Shown here: positions 42,773 through 51,351 of the stretch, piece by piece
How the letters are laid out: each line of letters opens with the position of its first letter
Numbering within the stretch: position 1 is the stretch's first letter
Assembly: GCA_012840135.1 (NCBI GenBank)
Contig: DUMA01000038.1
Location: forward strand, 1-64,000
From: Thermoanaerobacterales bacterium
Lineage (GTDB): Bacteria; Bacillota; Thermosediminibacteria; Thermosediminibacterales; Tepidanaerobacteraceae
DNA: 64,000 nt
Direction of reading: 5' to 3'
The notes under the pieces: model-generated
Told to the model about the DNA's origin: nothing
Databases searched by the model: none
Seen by the model: the letters and a program-made list of their open reading frames with translations, nothing else
Translations under genes and position numbers: made by a program

Positions 42773-43714
42773 GTGGCAGATTACGACGTTGAACTTATGA
42801 TTAAAGTAGCTGAACTGTATTATCTTGATGATATGCCTCAGAGGGATATAGCTCAAAAACTTAACTTGTCAAGACCTAAAGTGTCCAGATTGTTAAAAGC
42901 TGCTAAAGAACATAATCTTATAGATATAAAAATAAATTATCCTGAACCCGCACGATCAGAGCTGGAAAAAGCTTTTGAAAGTAATTTCGGTTTAAAAGAA
43001 GCGGTCATAGTAAGTAATATAGATGAAAACCATGTCAGGACCTTTGCTGAAGTAACAGCAGTGGCAGCAAAGTATTTAAAAAGAGTAGTAAAAGAAGGGA
43101 ATTCCATCGGTGTTGCTTGGGGCAGGACACTCAGGGCGGTTGTTGAATCAATGGGCTTTGCAGAAAGGAAAAAAGTCAGAGTAGTTCAGATTATTGGAAG
43201 TCTTGGCCAGAGCTCTGAAAGCGCCAACGAGATCGTGCGTAAGTTGGCAGAGAGCCTGGGAGGCAGTTCTTTTATACTTCCGGCTCCAGCTATTGTAGAC
43301 AGTCCGGAAATAAAAAATGCCATTATAAAAGATAAGACCATCCAGGAAGTTTTAAGAATGGCAAGGTCGGTAAATATTGCTCTGGTGGGCATAGGCAATA
43401 TAGATGAAAACTCTAGCTTTTTTAATACGGGCTACCTGAAGAAAAAAGACCTGGAGGTTTTGAAACAAGAAAATGCTGTAGGAGATATCTGCGCCCATTT
43501 TTTTGATATGGATGGAAGATTATGCACTAACATAGACAAAAGGGTGATAGCAGTTAGCACTGAGGAATTGAAAAGTATCCCTAGAGTTATAGGTGTAGCT
43601 ACGGGCAAAGAGAAGGTCAGGTCAATCCTGGGGGCTCTGAAGAGCGGCATGCTGGATGTCCTCATAACTGACGAGAGGACCGCAAAATCAGTAATAGAAC
43701 TTTCAAAGTCTTGA
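42773..43714 (+). CDS. SorC/DeoR-type transcriptional regulator
   Basis: 313 aa from GTG 42773 behind TGGGAGGAT; an upstream TTG overlaps the hairpin. Helix-turn-helix at about residues 5-55 (VAELYYLDDMPQRDIAQKLNLSRPKVSRLLKAA), then the sugar-binding/isomerase-like domain of SorC regulators (GNSIGVAWGRTLRAVVE, VRVVQIIGSLGQ, VNIALVGIGNID, GVATGKEKVRSILGAL). Effectors are usually phosphorylated sugars or related metabolites. It follows the dehydrogenase complex and may control it, but on this strand it could also act elsewhere. Confidence 0.9.
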   Translation: MADYDVELMIKVAELYYLDDMPQRDIAQKLNLSRPKVSRLLKAAKEHNLIDIKINYPEPARSELEKAFESNFGLKEAVIVSNIDENHVRTFAEVTAVAAKYLKRVVKEGNSIGVAWGRTLRAVVESMGFAERKKVRVVQIIGSLGQSSESANEIVRKLAESLGGSSFILPAPAIVDSPEIKNAIIKDKTIQEVLRMARSVNIALVGIGNIDENSSFFNTGYLKKKDLEVLKQENAVGDICAHFFDMDGRLCTNIDKRVIAVSTEELKSIPRVIGVATGKEKVRSILGALKSGMLDVLITDERTAKSVIELSKS

Positions 43715-43861
43715 CAAATCGTCGGGATATTTATATAATTTAAACAACAATCCAATAGTTTTGGGACCTATCCTTTAACTATTGATGCTAGATATATAGA
43801 GTAATAAAGAGATTTTAAGCGTATAATACGAATAAATATGGATAATAATATTTAATGATTT

Positions 43862-43890
43862 TTGACACCGAGTGGATTCTAAGGTATACT
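43862..43890 (+). promoter_or_regulatory. Promoter of the tRNA cluster
   Basis: TTGACA (43862-43867), 17-base gap, TATACT (43885-43890), 14 bases before the first tRNA gene. Confidence 0.8.
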
Positions 43891-43904
43891 TAGTATTGTC
43901 TTCA

Positions 43905-43980
43905 GGGCGGATAGCTCAGTTGGGAGAGCACGTGCCTTACAAGCACGGGGTCACAGGTTCGATCCCTGTTTCGCCCACCA
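43905..43980 (+). tRNA. tRNA-Val (anticodon TAC)
   Basis: 76 bases with encoded CCA; acceptor GGGCGGA/TTCGCCC region, D-arm AGCTCAGTTGGGAGAGC, anticodon loop CTTACAA, T-arm ACAGGTTCGATCCCTGT. Confidence 0.95.
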
Positions 43981-43994
43981 GAATAAAAATTTGC

Positions 43995-44072
43995 GGCCCA
44001 GTAGTTCAGTTGGTTTAGAACGCCAGCCTGTCACGTTGGAGGTCGAGGGTTCGAATCCCTTCTGGGTCGCCA
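43995..44072 (+). tRNA. tRNA-Asp (anticodon GTC)
   Basis: 78 bases with encoded CCA and G discriminator; acceptor GGCCCAG pairs with CTGGGTC, anticodon loop CTGTCAC, T-arm GAGGGTTCGAATCCCTT. Confidence 0.93.
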
Positions 44073-44079
44073 TATATAA

Positions 44080-44155
<76 letters not shown>

Positions 44156-44163
44156 TAGATTGT

Positions 44164-44238
44164 GCGGAAGTGGCTCAGTGGTAGAGCATCGCCTTGCCAA
44201 GGCGAGGGTCGCGGGTTCAAATCCCGTCTTCCGCTCCA
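44164..44238 (+). tRNA. tRNA-Gly (anticodon GCC)
   Basis: 75 bases, CCA encoded; acceptor GCGGAAG/CTTCCGC, anticodon loop TTGCCAA, T-arm GCGGGTTCAAATCCCGT. Confidence 0.95.
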
Positions 44239-44251
44239 TTTTGTATCTTAA

Positions 44252-44325
<74 letters not shown>

Positions 44326-44335
44326 TATAGATTTT

Positions 44336-44424
44336 GCCGGGGTGGCGGAACAGGCAGACGCACAGGACTTAAAATCCTGCGGGTAGAAATACCCATACCG
44401 GTTCGATTCCGGTTCCCGGCACCA
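44336..44424 (+). tRNA. tRNA-Leu (anticodon TAA)
   Basis: 89 bases with the long variable arm of class II tRNAs (GCGGGTAGAAATACCC region), anticodon loop CTTAAAA, T-arm CCGGTTCGATTCCGG, CCA encoded. Confidence 0.95.
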
Positions 44425-44447
44425 CCGAAAATCATAAATTTTTAATA

Positions 44448-44480
44448 GAAGATGACTATGAAACGTCATCTTTATTATTT
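44448..44480 (+). terminator. Terminator of the tRNA cluster
   Basis: AAGATGAC, eight-base loop, GTCATCTT, then a T-rich stretch; 24 bases after the last tRNA. Confidence 0.7.
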
Positions 44481-44576
44481 TGCTATTATTACTTCTTTCG
44501 ATTTTGAGCAACTTTGAGTGTTTTATATCTCGTTCTGTGGGATCCTGTCAGAAATAAATTTATATTTAGCCTGTAA

Positions 44577-44780
44577 TTAAAAATCGTATTGTTCCATCAT
44601 CATGCTGGCTTCGTAGGTTCCCATGCGGCGCAGAAACATGTATTCCTGTTCGGTGATACGCCGTATGACAACTCCTTCTTCTTCATATTCCTCCGCCGTA
44701 ATGAAACGTCTAAAAGAGCCTAGATCTACAAAAAAGCCGGGGGCTAAGCGGAATATAAAAATATGTCTCTTTAAATCCAC
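44577..44780 (-). CDS. Small hypothetical protein, 67 aa
   Basis: No family recognised. The frame overlaps the end of corA by ten bases on the same strand, so it could be translated with it. Sequence is mixed alpha/beta in appearance (HIFIFRLAPGFFVDLGSFRRF, then acidic EEYEEEG and a methionine-rich end). No membrane segment. It may be real because of its corA-linked position and even codon use, but it could be a chance frame. Confidence 0.5.
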   Translation of the reverse strand: MDLKRHIFIFRLAPGFFVDLGSFRRFITAEEYEEEGVVIRRITEQEYMFLRRMGTYEASMMMEQYDF

Positions 44781-45733
44781 TTCTTTTTTCTAAAATAATA
44801 TAATAGCCCCAGAGCAGTGAGCGCCATTAACAATAGTGCAAAAGGATACCCCCAGCGCCAGGAAAGCTCCGGCATATATCTAAAGTTCATACCATAAATA
44901 CCTGCAATGAGCGAAAGAGGCATCATCAATGCAGTGAAGATGGTGAGCACCTTCATTATTTCGTTGGTCAAATTCGATACTACGGTAAGATAAGATTCCA
45001 GGGCGCCTGAAGCCCTTTCAAAAAATAGATCTACAGAATCAAAGAGCCTAAAAATGTGATCATATACATCCATAAAAAATAATCGGCTTTCTTCTCGTAT
45101 GTAAGGGAAATCATGTCTCAGGAGGAGATTAAAGACCTCGCGCTGAGCAGACAGGGTTTTTCTCAAATTAAGAATTTTTCGCTTGATTTCAAAAATACCG
45201 GATGCAAGATGCCTGTCGGGATGCTTAAAGGTGGCTTCTTCTATTTCTGATAATTTATCTTCAATGTCATCCATTAATGGGAAATACTCATCCACTAAGG
45301 CGTCAGTAATGCTGTATAGCAAGAAATCCACGCCTTTTTCAAATACTACAGGATTTTTAACAAATCTTTCCACGAGACTATCGATAAAGGAAAGAGGCTT
45401 CCAATGAAATGTAACGATAAAATTATTTGAAATAAATATATCAAATTCCACTGGTTCGTCGGGATTATGATGGGAAAAAGCATGCATCACCATGAAAAAA
45501 TAATTATCGTATTCGTCTATTTTAGGTCTTTGTAAGCGATAAAGGCAGTCTTCAATAGCAAGGGGATGAAATTGGAATACTTCTTTTAGCAGGGAAACCT
45601 CAGTATCCTTAGGGGTCGCAAAATCCAACCAAAATATGCTACCTTTCACATCGTTGATCTTGTCTAAAATCTCAGAAAGATCATGATAAACTTTTATGCC
45701 CTGCTTGTGGTCATAGGACAAAAGAGTAAGCAT
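44771..45733 (-). CDS. corA: Magnesium/cobalt transporter CorA family
   Basis: 320 aa from the ATG that follows GGAGGAAAAA; the frame is open 11 codons further but from a TTG without ribosome-binding site. Long cytoplasmic alpha/beta and coiled-coil part, then two C-terminal membrane helices with the pore signature YGMNF between them (first helix VLTIFTALMMPLSLIAGIYG) and a basic KKK tail. Forms pentameric Mg2+ (or Co2+/Ni2+) channels. Transcribed away from ytxC and the Val tRNA. Confidence 0.93.
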   Translation of the reverse strand: MLTLLSYDHKQGIKVYHDLSEILDKINDVKGSIFWLDFATPKDTEVSLLKEVFQFHPLAIEDCLYRLQRPKIDEYDNYFFMVMHAFSHHNPDEPVEFDIFISNNFIVTFHWKPLSFIDSLVERFVKNPVVFEKGVDFLLYSITDALVDEYFPLMDDIEDKLSEIEEATFKHPDRHLASGIFEIKRKILNLRKTLSAQREVFNLLLRHDFPYIREESRLFFMDVYDHIFRLFDSVDLFFERASGALESYLTVVSNLTNEIMKVLTIFTALMMPLSLIAGIYGMNFRYMPELSWRWGYPFALLLMALTALGLLYYFRKKKWI

Positions 45734-45854
45734 TTTTTCCTCCGAATTCATATATTTTAAGAGCAAACATTATTTATACTTTATCTTCAAGAGTAATTCT
45801 ATCATTTTTATCGTTCATGTCCAGTATAAAATCATACAAACCTTTCTTAAAAAC

Positions 45855-45884
45855 TTGACTTATGGATTAATGATATGGTAAAAT
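45855..45884 (+). promoter_or_regulatory. Promoter of tRNA-Val (GAC)
   Basis: TTGACT (45855-45860), 18-base gap, TAAAAT (45879-45884). Confidence 0.55.
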
Positions 45885-45917
45885 AAAAACACAATTAAAG
45901 ATAAAGATAAAAGATGT

Positions 45918-45992
45918 GGGCGCTTAGCTCAGTGGGAGAGCACTTCCTTGACGCGGAAGGGGTCGTAAGTTCAATCCTTACAGCGCCCACCA
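45918..45992 (+). tRNA. tRNA-Val (anticodon GAC)
   Basis: 75 bases, CCA encoded; acceptor GGGCGCT/AGCGCCC, D-arm AGCTCAGTGGGAGAGC, anticodon loop TTGACGC, T-arm GTAAGTTCAATCCTTAC. The acceptor and D-arm resemble the Val-TAC gene at 43.9 kb. A TTTTTT run follows directly. Confidence 0.93.
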
Positions 45993-46098
45993 TTTTTTGC
46001 CATTTGTACCCCACTTATTGGAAAAGCTCCCTTGAGTTTATTGTATATGGTATAAGCCACAGACATATAATAATTAACAAGGAAAGGGAGTGATTCCA

Positions 46099-47004
46099 AT
46101 GCAATTATTATCTATCGGTATTATTGAACCTATCGAAGGTTTTGAAGATAGATTAAAATTGGAATTCGATATTCTTAAAGATGAAGGTCTCGAGATAACT
46201 CTGAAAAAATTAAGTAAAAGTACTGCAGTATATTATTATTGTTTTGTTGATGACAGTATTTTATTAGAAGGAAATTATGAAGATTTGAGAAAAATGTTTT
46301 TCCATTGTATTGCCAATGCCGTATCAGATATCATTATAAATTTTTGGGAACCAAAACTTATAAAAAAGATCATAAGGGACAACTATTTTTATTTTGATAC
46401 AAACGAGCAAAATAAAATCTACGAATTTGCAGAGAATATATTGAATTATAATGATACTTGCGGTAAACAAAATCTACTTTATCAGATAAAGCGCAAGACC
46501 TTTGTGTTACATAAAATAATAGATTATCTGAATACCAGCAGTACCATTATTCTGGACGGTTTTATTAATTTCCGCCTCAAGGATTATATTGGTCAGCTTG
46601 AAGAAGCCGTCGATAAAGCCATAGATGAGTATCTAATGGACAAAGAATACAAGGAATTCATAAAACTTTTAAAATATTTTGTAGACCTTCAGGAACCAAA
46701 AAAGGAACTGGTGAATGTGGTGCTGCGAGGCGGTGAGTTTTATCTTTTTGATGATAAAATGAACCTCATCGAAAAAGATGAAGGAATAGATATGATAGCC
46801 CGTGAAAATCCTGATGTAAATCTTGATGATATACTGATCAGCACATTAATAAATATGGCGCCCAGAAAGATTGTTATTCATGGGTTTAAAGGAAGAGAAA
46901 AGGTTGAAGTTATAAACGCCTTATACAATATTTTTGAAGGTAGAATTAGTTTTTGCAACAGTTGCGAGATTTGCATCGAGCTGAAGCCTTTGACGACAAA
47001 ATGA
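46099..47004 (+). CDS. ytxC: YtxC-like sporulation protein
   Basis: 301 aa from ATG 46099 behind AAAGGGAGTG; a GTG three codons earlier is possible. Resembles YtxC, a conserved but poorly characterised endospore-former protein, with IANAVSDIIINFWEPKLIKKII and IILDGFINFRLKDYIGQLEEAVDKAIDEY as recognisable parts and IHGFKGREKVEVINALYNIF near the C terminus. As in many Firmicutes, thrS lies just downstream. A hairpin-like GGAGC...GCTCC with T run ends the gene at about 47004-47030. Confidence 0.85.
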   Translation: MQLLSIGIIEPIEGFEDRLKLEFDILKDEGLEITLKKLSKSTAVYYYCFVDDSILLEGNYEDLRKMFFHCIANAVSDIIINFWEPKLIKKIIRDNYFYFDTNEQNKIYEFAENILNYNDTCGKQNLLYQIKRKTFVLHKIIDYLNTSSTIILDGFINFRLKDYIGQLEEAVDKAIDEYLMDKEYKEFIKLLKYFVDLQEPKKELVNVVLRGGEFYLFDDKMNLIEKDEGIDMIARENPDVNLDDILISTLINMAPRKIVIHGFKGREKVEVINALYNIFEGRISFCNSCEICIELKPLTTK

Positions 47005-47093
47005 GGAGCAGAAAAAGCTCCTTTTTTTCTGGCTAATTTTATTAATATATGATATATTTTTATTATACTGTTGTGATTGATTTGGTGGTATAG

Positions 47094-47708
47094 ATGAATT
47101 ATATTCAATTTATTTTGATGCCATTAATAGGAGCCTTAATTGGGTGGAGTACCAATCTTTTGGCAGTAAAGCTGATCTTCAGACCGCTTAAACCCTTTAA
47201 AATACCGTTTACGGGAATAGAGATACAGGGGCTTATACCAAAAAGGAGACTGGATATTTCTAAAAATATTGGAGAAACCCTTGAAGAAGAGATTCTGTCT
47301 ACTGATGAAATTGTCAACAGGCTCACATCGGAAAATATAAAAAAGCACCTGATCTTATATATTAAAAATCTCGTGATGGCAAGGTCTTATGAAAAATTAC
47401 CTGCTTTCATTCCCCATGGGTTTAGGACCACTATTGCGGATTACTTGGGAGAAGTTATAGATCGATATGGAGGCAGTATTTTTGATGAACTGAAAGGTAA
47501 GTTGATGGAAAAGGCTAAAAATGAAATTGATTTAAAAACAATGGTGGAAGAAAAGATAAATTCCCTTGACCTGGAACAGCTGGAAGATCTCATTATAAGG
47601 CTGTCGAAGAAAGAATTGAGACAGATAGAAATTCTGGGCGGTGTAATCGGTTTTGTGGTGGGCTTGATTCAGGCAGCAGCATCTTATTACTTGAGTGTTT
47701 TAAGATGA
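47094..47708 (+). CDS. DUF445-family membrane protein
   Basis: 204 aa. First residues (FILMPLIGALIGWSTNLLAVKLIFRPLKP) make a membrane hairpin typical of DUF445, followed by GIEIQGLIPKRRLDISKNIGETLEEEIL, helical soluble part and a C-terminal membrane segment (GGVIGFVVGLIQAAASYYL). The function is unknown; the family is widespread in Firmicutes. The start has only a weak ribosome-binding site (TTGGTGG). Confidence 0.8.
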   Translation: MNYIQFILMPLIGALIGWSTNLLAVKLIFRPLKPFKIPFTGIEIQGLIPKRRLDISKNIGETLEEEILSTDEIVNRLTSENIKKHLILYIKNLVMARSYEKLPAFIPHGFRTTIADYLGEVIDRYGGSIFDELKGKLMEKAKNEIDLKTMVEEKINSLDLEQLEDLIIRLSKKELRQIEILGGVIGFVVGLIQAAASYYLSVLR

Positions 47709-47714
47709 TTGAAC

Positions 47715-47744
47715 TTGACAAATCAGCGCCTATGGAATTATAAT
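47715..47744 (+). promoter_or_regulatory. Promoter of thrS
   Basis: TTGACA (47715-47720), 18-base gap, TATAAT (47739-47744), just ahead of the T-box leader. Confidence 0.75.
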
Positions 47745-47751
47745 ATAAAAA

Positions 47752-47957
47752 ACTAAAAATTAAAGGAACTATGAAGAGAAGAGTAAGCTTATGATTTCTC
47801 CAAGAGAGGGGCCGGAAGCTGAAAAGGTCCTGAGAATAGTAAGCCGAAGACCACCTCCGAGTTTTTGGCTTGCGGCCTTAAAGCTTAATGAGTTCAAATC
47901 AGGGTGGAACCACGGGAAATGCCTCTCGTCCCTTTTATAAGACGAGGGGCTTTAGTT
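47752..47957 (+). ncRNA. T-box leader of thrS, threonine specifier ACC
   Basis: A T-box regulatory RNA: stem I region, AAGCTTAATGAG, the T-box AGGGTGGAACCACGG (47901-47915) and a terminator stem GCCTCTCGTC/GACGAGGGGC followed by TTTAGTTTT. The codon ACC (47850-47852) in the context GAAG-ACC-ACCTCCGAG stands where the specifier is expected and fits threonine; the pheS leader has TTC in the same context. Uncharged tRNA-Thr should allow read-through into thrS. Confidence 0.92.
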
Positions 47958-47997
47958 TTATATATATATAAAATAATAAACTAAAGGAAGTGAGCAT

Positions 47998-49905
47998 ATG
48001 GCACAGGTAAAAGTAAATTTGAGGGGTGAAATAAGAACATACCCCGAGGGAATTACACCTCTTGAAATTGCGGAAGACATAAGCAAAAAATTGGCAAAGG
48101 AAGCCCTTGTAGCAAAATTAAACGGTAAAATAGTGGACCTGAGTTACAGAATCAATCAGGACTGTAATCTAGAGCTTCTAACTTTTGAAGATGAAGATGG
48201 AAGGCGAGCTTTCTGGCACAGTACATCCCATGTTATGGCTCAGGCTGTAAAGCGCCTTTTTCCCGATGCCAAACTTACCATAGGGCCATCCATAGAAGAA
48301 GGCTTTTACTATGACTTTGACCGGGATGAAAGCTTTACACCCCAGGACCTGGAAAAAATAGAGAAAGAAATGGAGAAAATCGTATTCGAAGATTATACTT
48401 TCCAGCGGATGGATATATCCCGGCAAGAAGCCATCAAAAAGTTAGGGGAAATGAATGAGCCTTATAAAATTGAACTGGTCCGAGACCTGCCTGAAGATGC
48501 AGATATAAGTTTTTATCAGCAGGGTGAATTTGTTGATCTATGTGCAGGACCGCATATCCCCTCAACCGGTAAAATAAAAGCCTTCAAGTTGACCAGCCTT
48601 GCCGGAGCATATTGGAGGGGTGATGTGCGCAACAAGATGCTCCAGAGGATTTACGGCATATCATTTCCAAAAAAATCTATGCTAGAAGAGTATTTAATCA
48701 GGATTGAAGAAGCAAAGAAGCGCGATCACAGAAAGCTTGGCAAGGAATTGGGCATTTTCAGCCTTCACGAAGAGGGCCCTGGATTTCCTTTTTTCCATCC
48801 AAAAGGGATGGTACTCTGGAATATCCTTACGGATTTTTGGCGCAAAGAACATAAAAAAAGAGGCTATTTTGAAATTAAAACCCCAATAATTTTAAATGAA
48901 GGACTATGGAGAAGATCCGGCCATTGGGATCACTACAAGGATAACATGTACTTTACCAGGATCGACGAAGAGGATTATGCTGTAAAGCCTATGAATTGTC
49001 CCGGAGGTATGATTTTATATAAAACTGATGTTCACAGTTACAGGGACCTGCCCCTGCGATTAGGAGAACTGGGGCTGGTTCACCGGCATGAACTCTCCGG
49101 CGTATTGCACGGCCTTATGAGGGTAAGATCTTTTACTCAAGATGATGCTCACATATTTATGATGCCATCTCAAATTGAAGATGAAATAATAGGTGTAATT
49201 GATCTTGTAGACTATTTTTATAAGATATTCGGTTTTGAGTACAATGTGGAACTATCCACAAGGCCTGAAAATTCCATGGGTTCCGATGAACTCTGGGAGA
49301 AAGCTACCGATGCCCTTCGGCTGGCCCTTGAGAAAAAGGGTTTATCTTATAAGGTTAATGAGGGAGATGGCGCCTTTTATGGACCAAAGATAGATTTTCA
49401 TCTGAAGGATAGCATAGGTCGTACGTGGCAATGCGGTACAATCCAATTAGATTTTCAAATGCCTGAAAGATTTGATTTAACTTATATTGGGCCTGATGGC
49501 GAGAAACACAGACCAGTCATGGTCCACAGAGTAATTTTCGGCAGCATTGAGCGATTTATCGGTATACTGATTGAACATTATGCAGGTGCATTTCCTGTAT
49601 GGCTTTCACCCATACAGGTCAGGATTTTGCCCATAAGCGAGAAACATATGGATTATGCCAGAAAAGTTAAGGAAAGGTTAGAAAAGGCGGATATCAGAGC
49701 AGAATTGGATGAGAGAAACGAAAAAATTGGATACAAGATAAGGGATGCCCAGTTGCAAAAACTGCCGTATATGATTATAGTAGGAGATAAGGAAGCAAGC
49801 ACCGATAGTGTTTCAGTAAGACAGAGGGAAGTTGGGGATATTGGTTCTAGAAGCATTGAAGATTTTATAGCCGAGGTAAAGGAAAAAGAAAAAAACAATC
49901 AATAG
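47998..49905 (+). CDS. thrS: Threonyl-tRNA synthetase
   Basis: 635 aa, ATG behind AAAGGAAGTG. TGS domain (about 1-62), editing domain with HSTSHVMAQAVKRLFPDAKL and CAGPHIPSTGKI, class II catalytic core with MNCPGGMILYK (zinc cysteine), RVRSFTQDDAHIF and VHRVIFGSIERFIGILIEHYAG, and the anticodon-binding domain from about residue 535. Regulated by the T-box upstream. Confidence 0.98.
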   Translation: MAQVKVNLRGEIRTYPEGITPLEIAEDISKKLAKEALVAKLNGKIVDLSYRINQDCNLELLTFEDEDGRRAFWHSTSHVMAQAVKRLFPDAKLTIGPSIEEGFYYDFDRDESFTPQDLEKIEKEMEKIVFEDYTFQRMDISRQEAIKKLGEMNEPYKIELVRDLPEDADISFYQQGEFVDLCAGPHIPSTGKIKAFKLTSLAGAYWRGDVRNKMLQRIYGISFPKKSMLEEYLIRIEEAKKRDHRKLGKELGIFSLHEEGPGFPFFHPKGMVLWNILTDFWRKEHKKRGYFEIKTPIILNEGLWRRSGHWDHYKDNMYFTRIDEEDYAVKPMNCPGGMILYKTDVHSYRDLPLRLGELGLVHRHELSGVLHGLMRVRSFTQDDAHIFMMPSQIEDEIIGVIDLVDYFYKIFGFEYNVELSTRPENSMGSDELWEKATDALRLALEKKGLSYKVNEGDGAFYGPKIDFHLKDSIGRTWQCGTIQLDFQMPERFDLTYIGPDGEKHRPVMVHRVIFGSIERFIGILIEHYAGAFPVWLSPIQVRILPISEKHMDYARKVKERLEKADIRAELDERNEKIGYKIRDAQLQKLPYMIIVGDKEASTDSVSVRQREVGDIGSRSIEDFIAEVKEKEKNNQ

Positions 49906-50039
49906 CCAAGGGTTTTATTATGTATGGAAAAGCGAAATTTGCCTTTAAATAATATAAAATTTCATCCGGTATGTTTTAAAAGCTACAATACTCATAAATG
50001 TCTATAAATGAAAGGCTTTTGTAATATTTTAATTGACAG

Positions 50040-50187
50040 TATAAGTCTTGTGTGGTATATTACCATTGATAATTATATATTTATAAATTATCAAGAAGAA
50101 GATTCACTTCTCACCTTATGGCGCAAGCTAATAAGGTTCTTGTTCATGGTATTGCGGGACAGGAGAATCTTCCTGTTCTTTTTATTT
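50040..50187 (+). ncRNA. infC-rpmI-rplT leader (L20-type attenuator)
   Basis: A structured leader in front of infC. AGATTCACTTCTCACCTTATGGCGCAAGC, the hairpin CCTTAT/ATAAGG, and the terminator GGACAGGA-GAATCT-TCCTGTTC with T run (about 50157-50185). The loop GAATCTTC of the terminator can pair with GAAGATTC near 50100, giving alternative structures. In Firmicutes this operon is attenuated by ribosomal protein L20 binding its leader; here that is inferred from position and structure. Confidence 0.7.
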
Positions 50188-50208
50188 AAATAATTGGAGG
50201 TGAATAGT

Positions 50209-50739
50209 ATTAGCAAAGAAAAAGAGATACAGGTAAATCACGAGATAAAAGCCAAAGAGGTAAGAGTAATAGATCCCAATGGACAGCAACTTGGAATAAT
50301 GTCATTAAAGGAAGCTTTGCGCCATGCCCAGGAAGCTCAGATGGATCTTGTGAAAATTGTACCCGATGCAAAGCCGCCGGTATGCAAAATAATGGATTAC
50401 GGCAAATTTAAATATGAGCAGAGCAAGAGGGAAAAAGAAGCCCGGAAAAACCAGCGTGTAATAAACATTAAGGAAATCCGGATGAATCCAAATATTGAAG
50501 AACATGATTTCCAGGTAAGGGTAAAAAATGCTCTGAGATTCCTGAAGGATGGAGACAAGGTAAAAGTTACGATTAAGTTTCGGGGTAGGGAAATTACTCA
50601 TACCAAACTGGGGGAAGACGTGCTGAAGAAAATGGCGGATAGCGTACAAGAAGTGGGTTATATAGAAAAACAACCCCTTATAGAGGGTAGAAATATGGTA
50701 ATGATTTTATCACCCAAACAAAATAAAACTAAGGAGTGA
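50209..50739 (+). CDS. infC: Translation initiation factor IF-3, ATT start
   Basis: 176 aa from ATT 50209, six bases after GGAGGTG. The rare AUU start is conserved in infC and lets IF-3 limit its own synthesis. QVNHEIKAKEVRVIDPNGQQLG at the start, DLVKIVPDAKPPVCKIMDYGKFKYE, and KVKVTIKFRGREITH in the C-terminal domain are typical. A TTG five codons earlier lies inside the ribosome-binding site and is not credible as a start. First gene of the infC-rpmI-rplT operon. Confidence 0.95.
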   Translation: MSKEKEIQVNHEIKAKEVRVIDPNGQQLGIMSLKEALRHAQEAQMDLVKIVPDAKPPVCKIMDYGKFKYEQSKREKEARKNQRVINIKEIRMNPNIEEHDFQVRVKNALRFLKDGDKVKVTIKFRGREITHTKLGEDVLKKMADSVQEVGYIEKQPLIEGRNMVMILSPKQNKTKE

Positions 50740-50745
50740 CATAAT

Positions 50746-50943
50746 ATGCCCAAAATTAAAACACACAGAGGAGCAGCCAAAAGATTTAAAGTAACCAAAA
50801 ATGGGAAAATTAAAAGGGCAAAGGCCTATAAAAGTCATATTTTAACAAAAAAAACTTCTAAAAGAAAAAGGCATTTAAGAAAAGCTTCGTATTTGAGTAA
50901 AGCTGATCAGAAACGCATTAAAAAAGTATTGCCCTATATGTAA
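50746..50943 (+). CDS. rpmI: 50S ribosomal protein L35
   Basis: 65 aa, ATG six bases after the infC stop, behind [29 protein letters not shown] at the start and the [14 protein letters not shown] basic segment are diagnostic. Confidence 0.97.
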   Translation: MPKIKTHRGAAKRFKVTKNGKIKRAKAYKSHILTKKTSKRKRHLRKASYLSKADQKRIKKVLPYM

Positions 50944-50964
50944 AACGTAAAGGAGGAATTAATT

Positions 50965-51321
50965 ATGGCAAGAGTTAAAAAAGGCGTGACAGCACGTCAA
51001 AGACATAAAAAGATAATAAAACTTGCAAAAGGTTACAGAGGTTCCAAAGGCAAGTTGTTTAGACCGGCAAACCAGACGGTGCTAAAAGCATTGTCCTACG
51101 CTTACACCGGCAGAAAACTCAGGAAGAGGGATTTTAGAAAACTGTGGATATCCAGGATAAATGCGGCTGCCAGACTTAATGGCATGACCTATAGTAAATT
51201 TATAAGTGGCTTGAAGAAAGCGGGCGTCCAGATAAATCGTAAAATGTTATCTGAGATGGCTATACATGATGCCAGCGGTTTTGCACAGTTAGTAGACATC
51301 GCTAAAGCCAATAACCAGTAA
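50965..51321 (+). CDS. rplT: 50S ribosomal protein L20
   Basis: 118 aa, ATG behind [34 protein letters not shown] and [21 protein letters not shown] identify L20, an assembly protein of the large subunit and the likely repressor of this operon through the leader. A GCGGCTCCGGTCGC stem and T run follow at once. Confidence 0.98.
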   Translation: MARVKKGVTARQRHKKIIKLAKGYRGSKGKLFRPANQTVLKALSYAYTGRKLRKRDFRKLWISRINAAARLNGMTYSKFISGLKKAGVQINRKMLSEMAIHDASGFAQLVDIAKANNQ

Positions 51322-51347
51322 AAAGCGGCTCCGGTCGCTTTTTTAGA
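51322..51347 (+). terminator. Terminator after rplT
   Basis: AAAAGCGGCTCCGGTCGCTTTTTT directly after the rplT stop. Confidence 0.8.
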
Positions 51348-51351
51348 CTTT

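Noticed and set aside
50008-50193. 61-codon frame ahead of infC
   Set aside because: It lies across the structured leader and terminator and has no ribosome-binding site.
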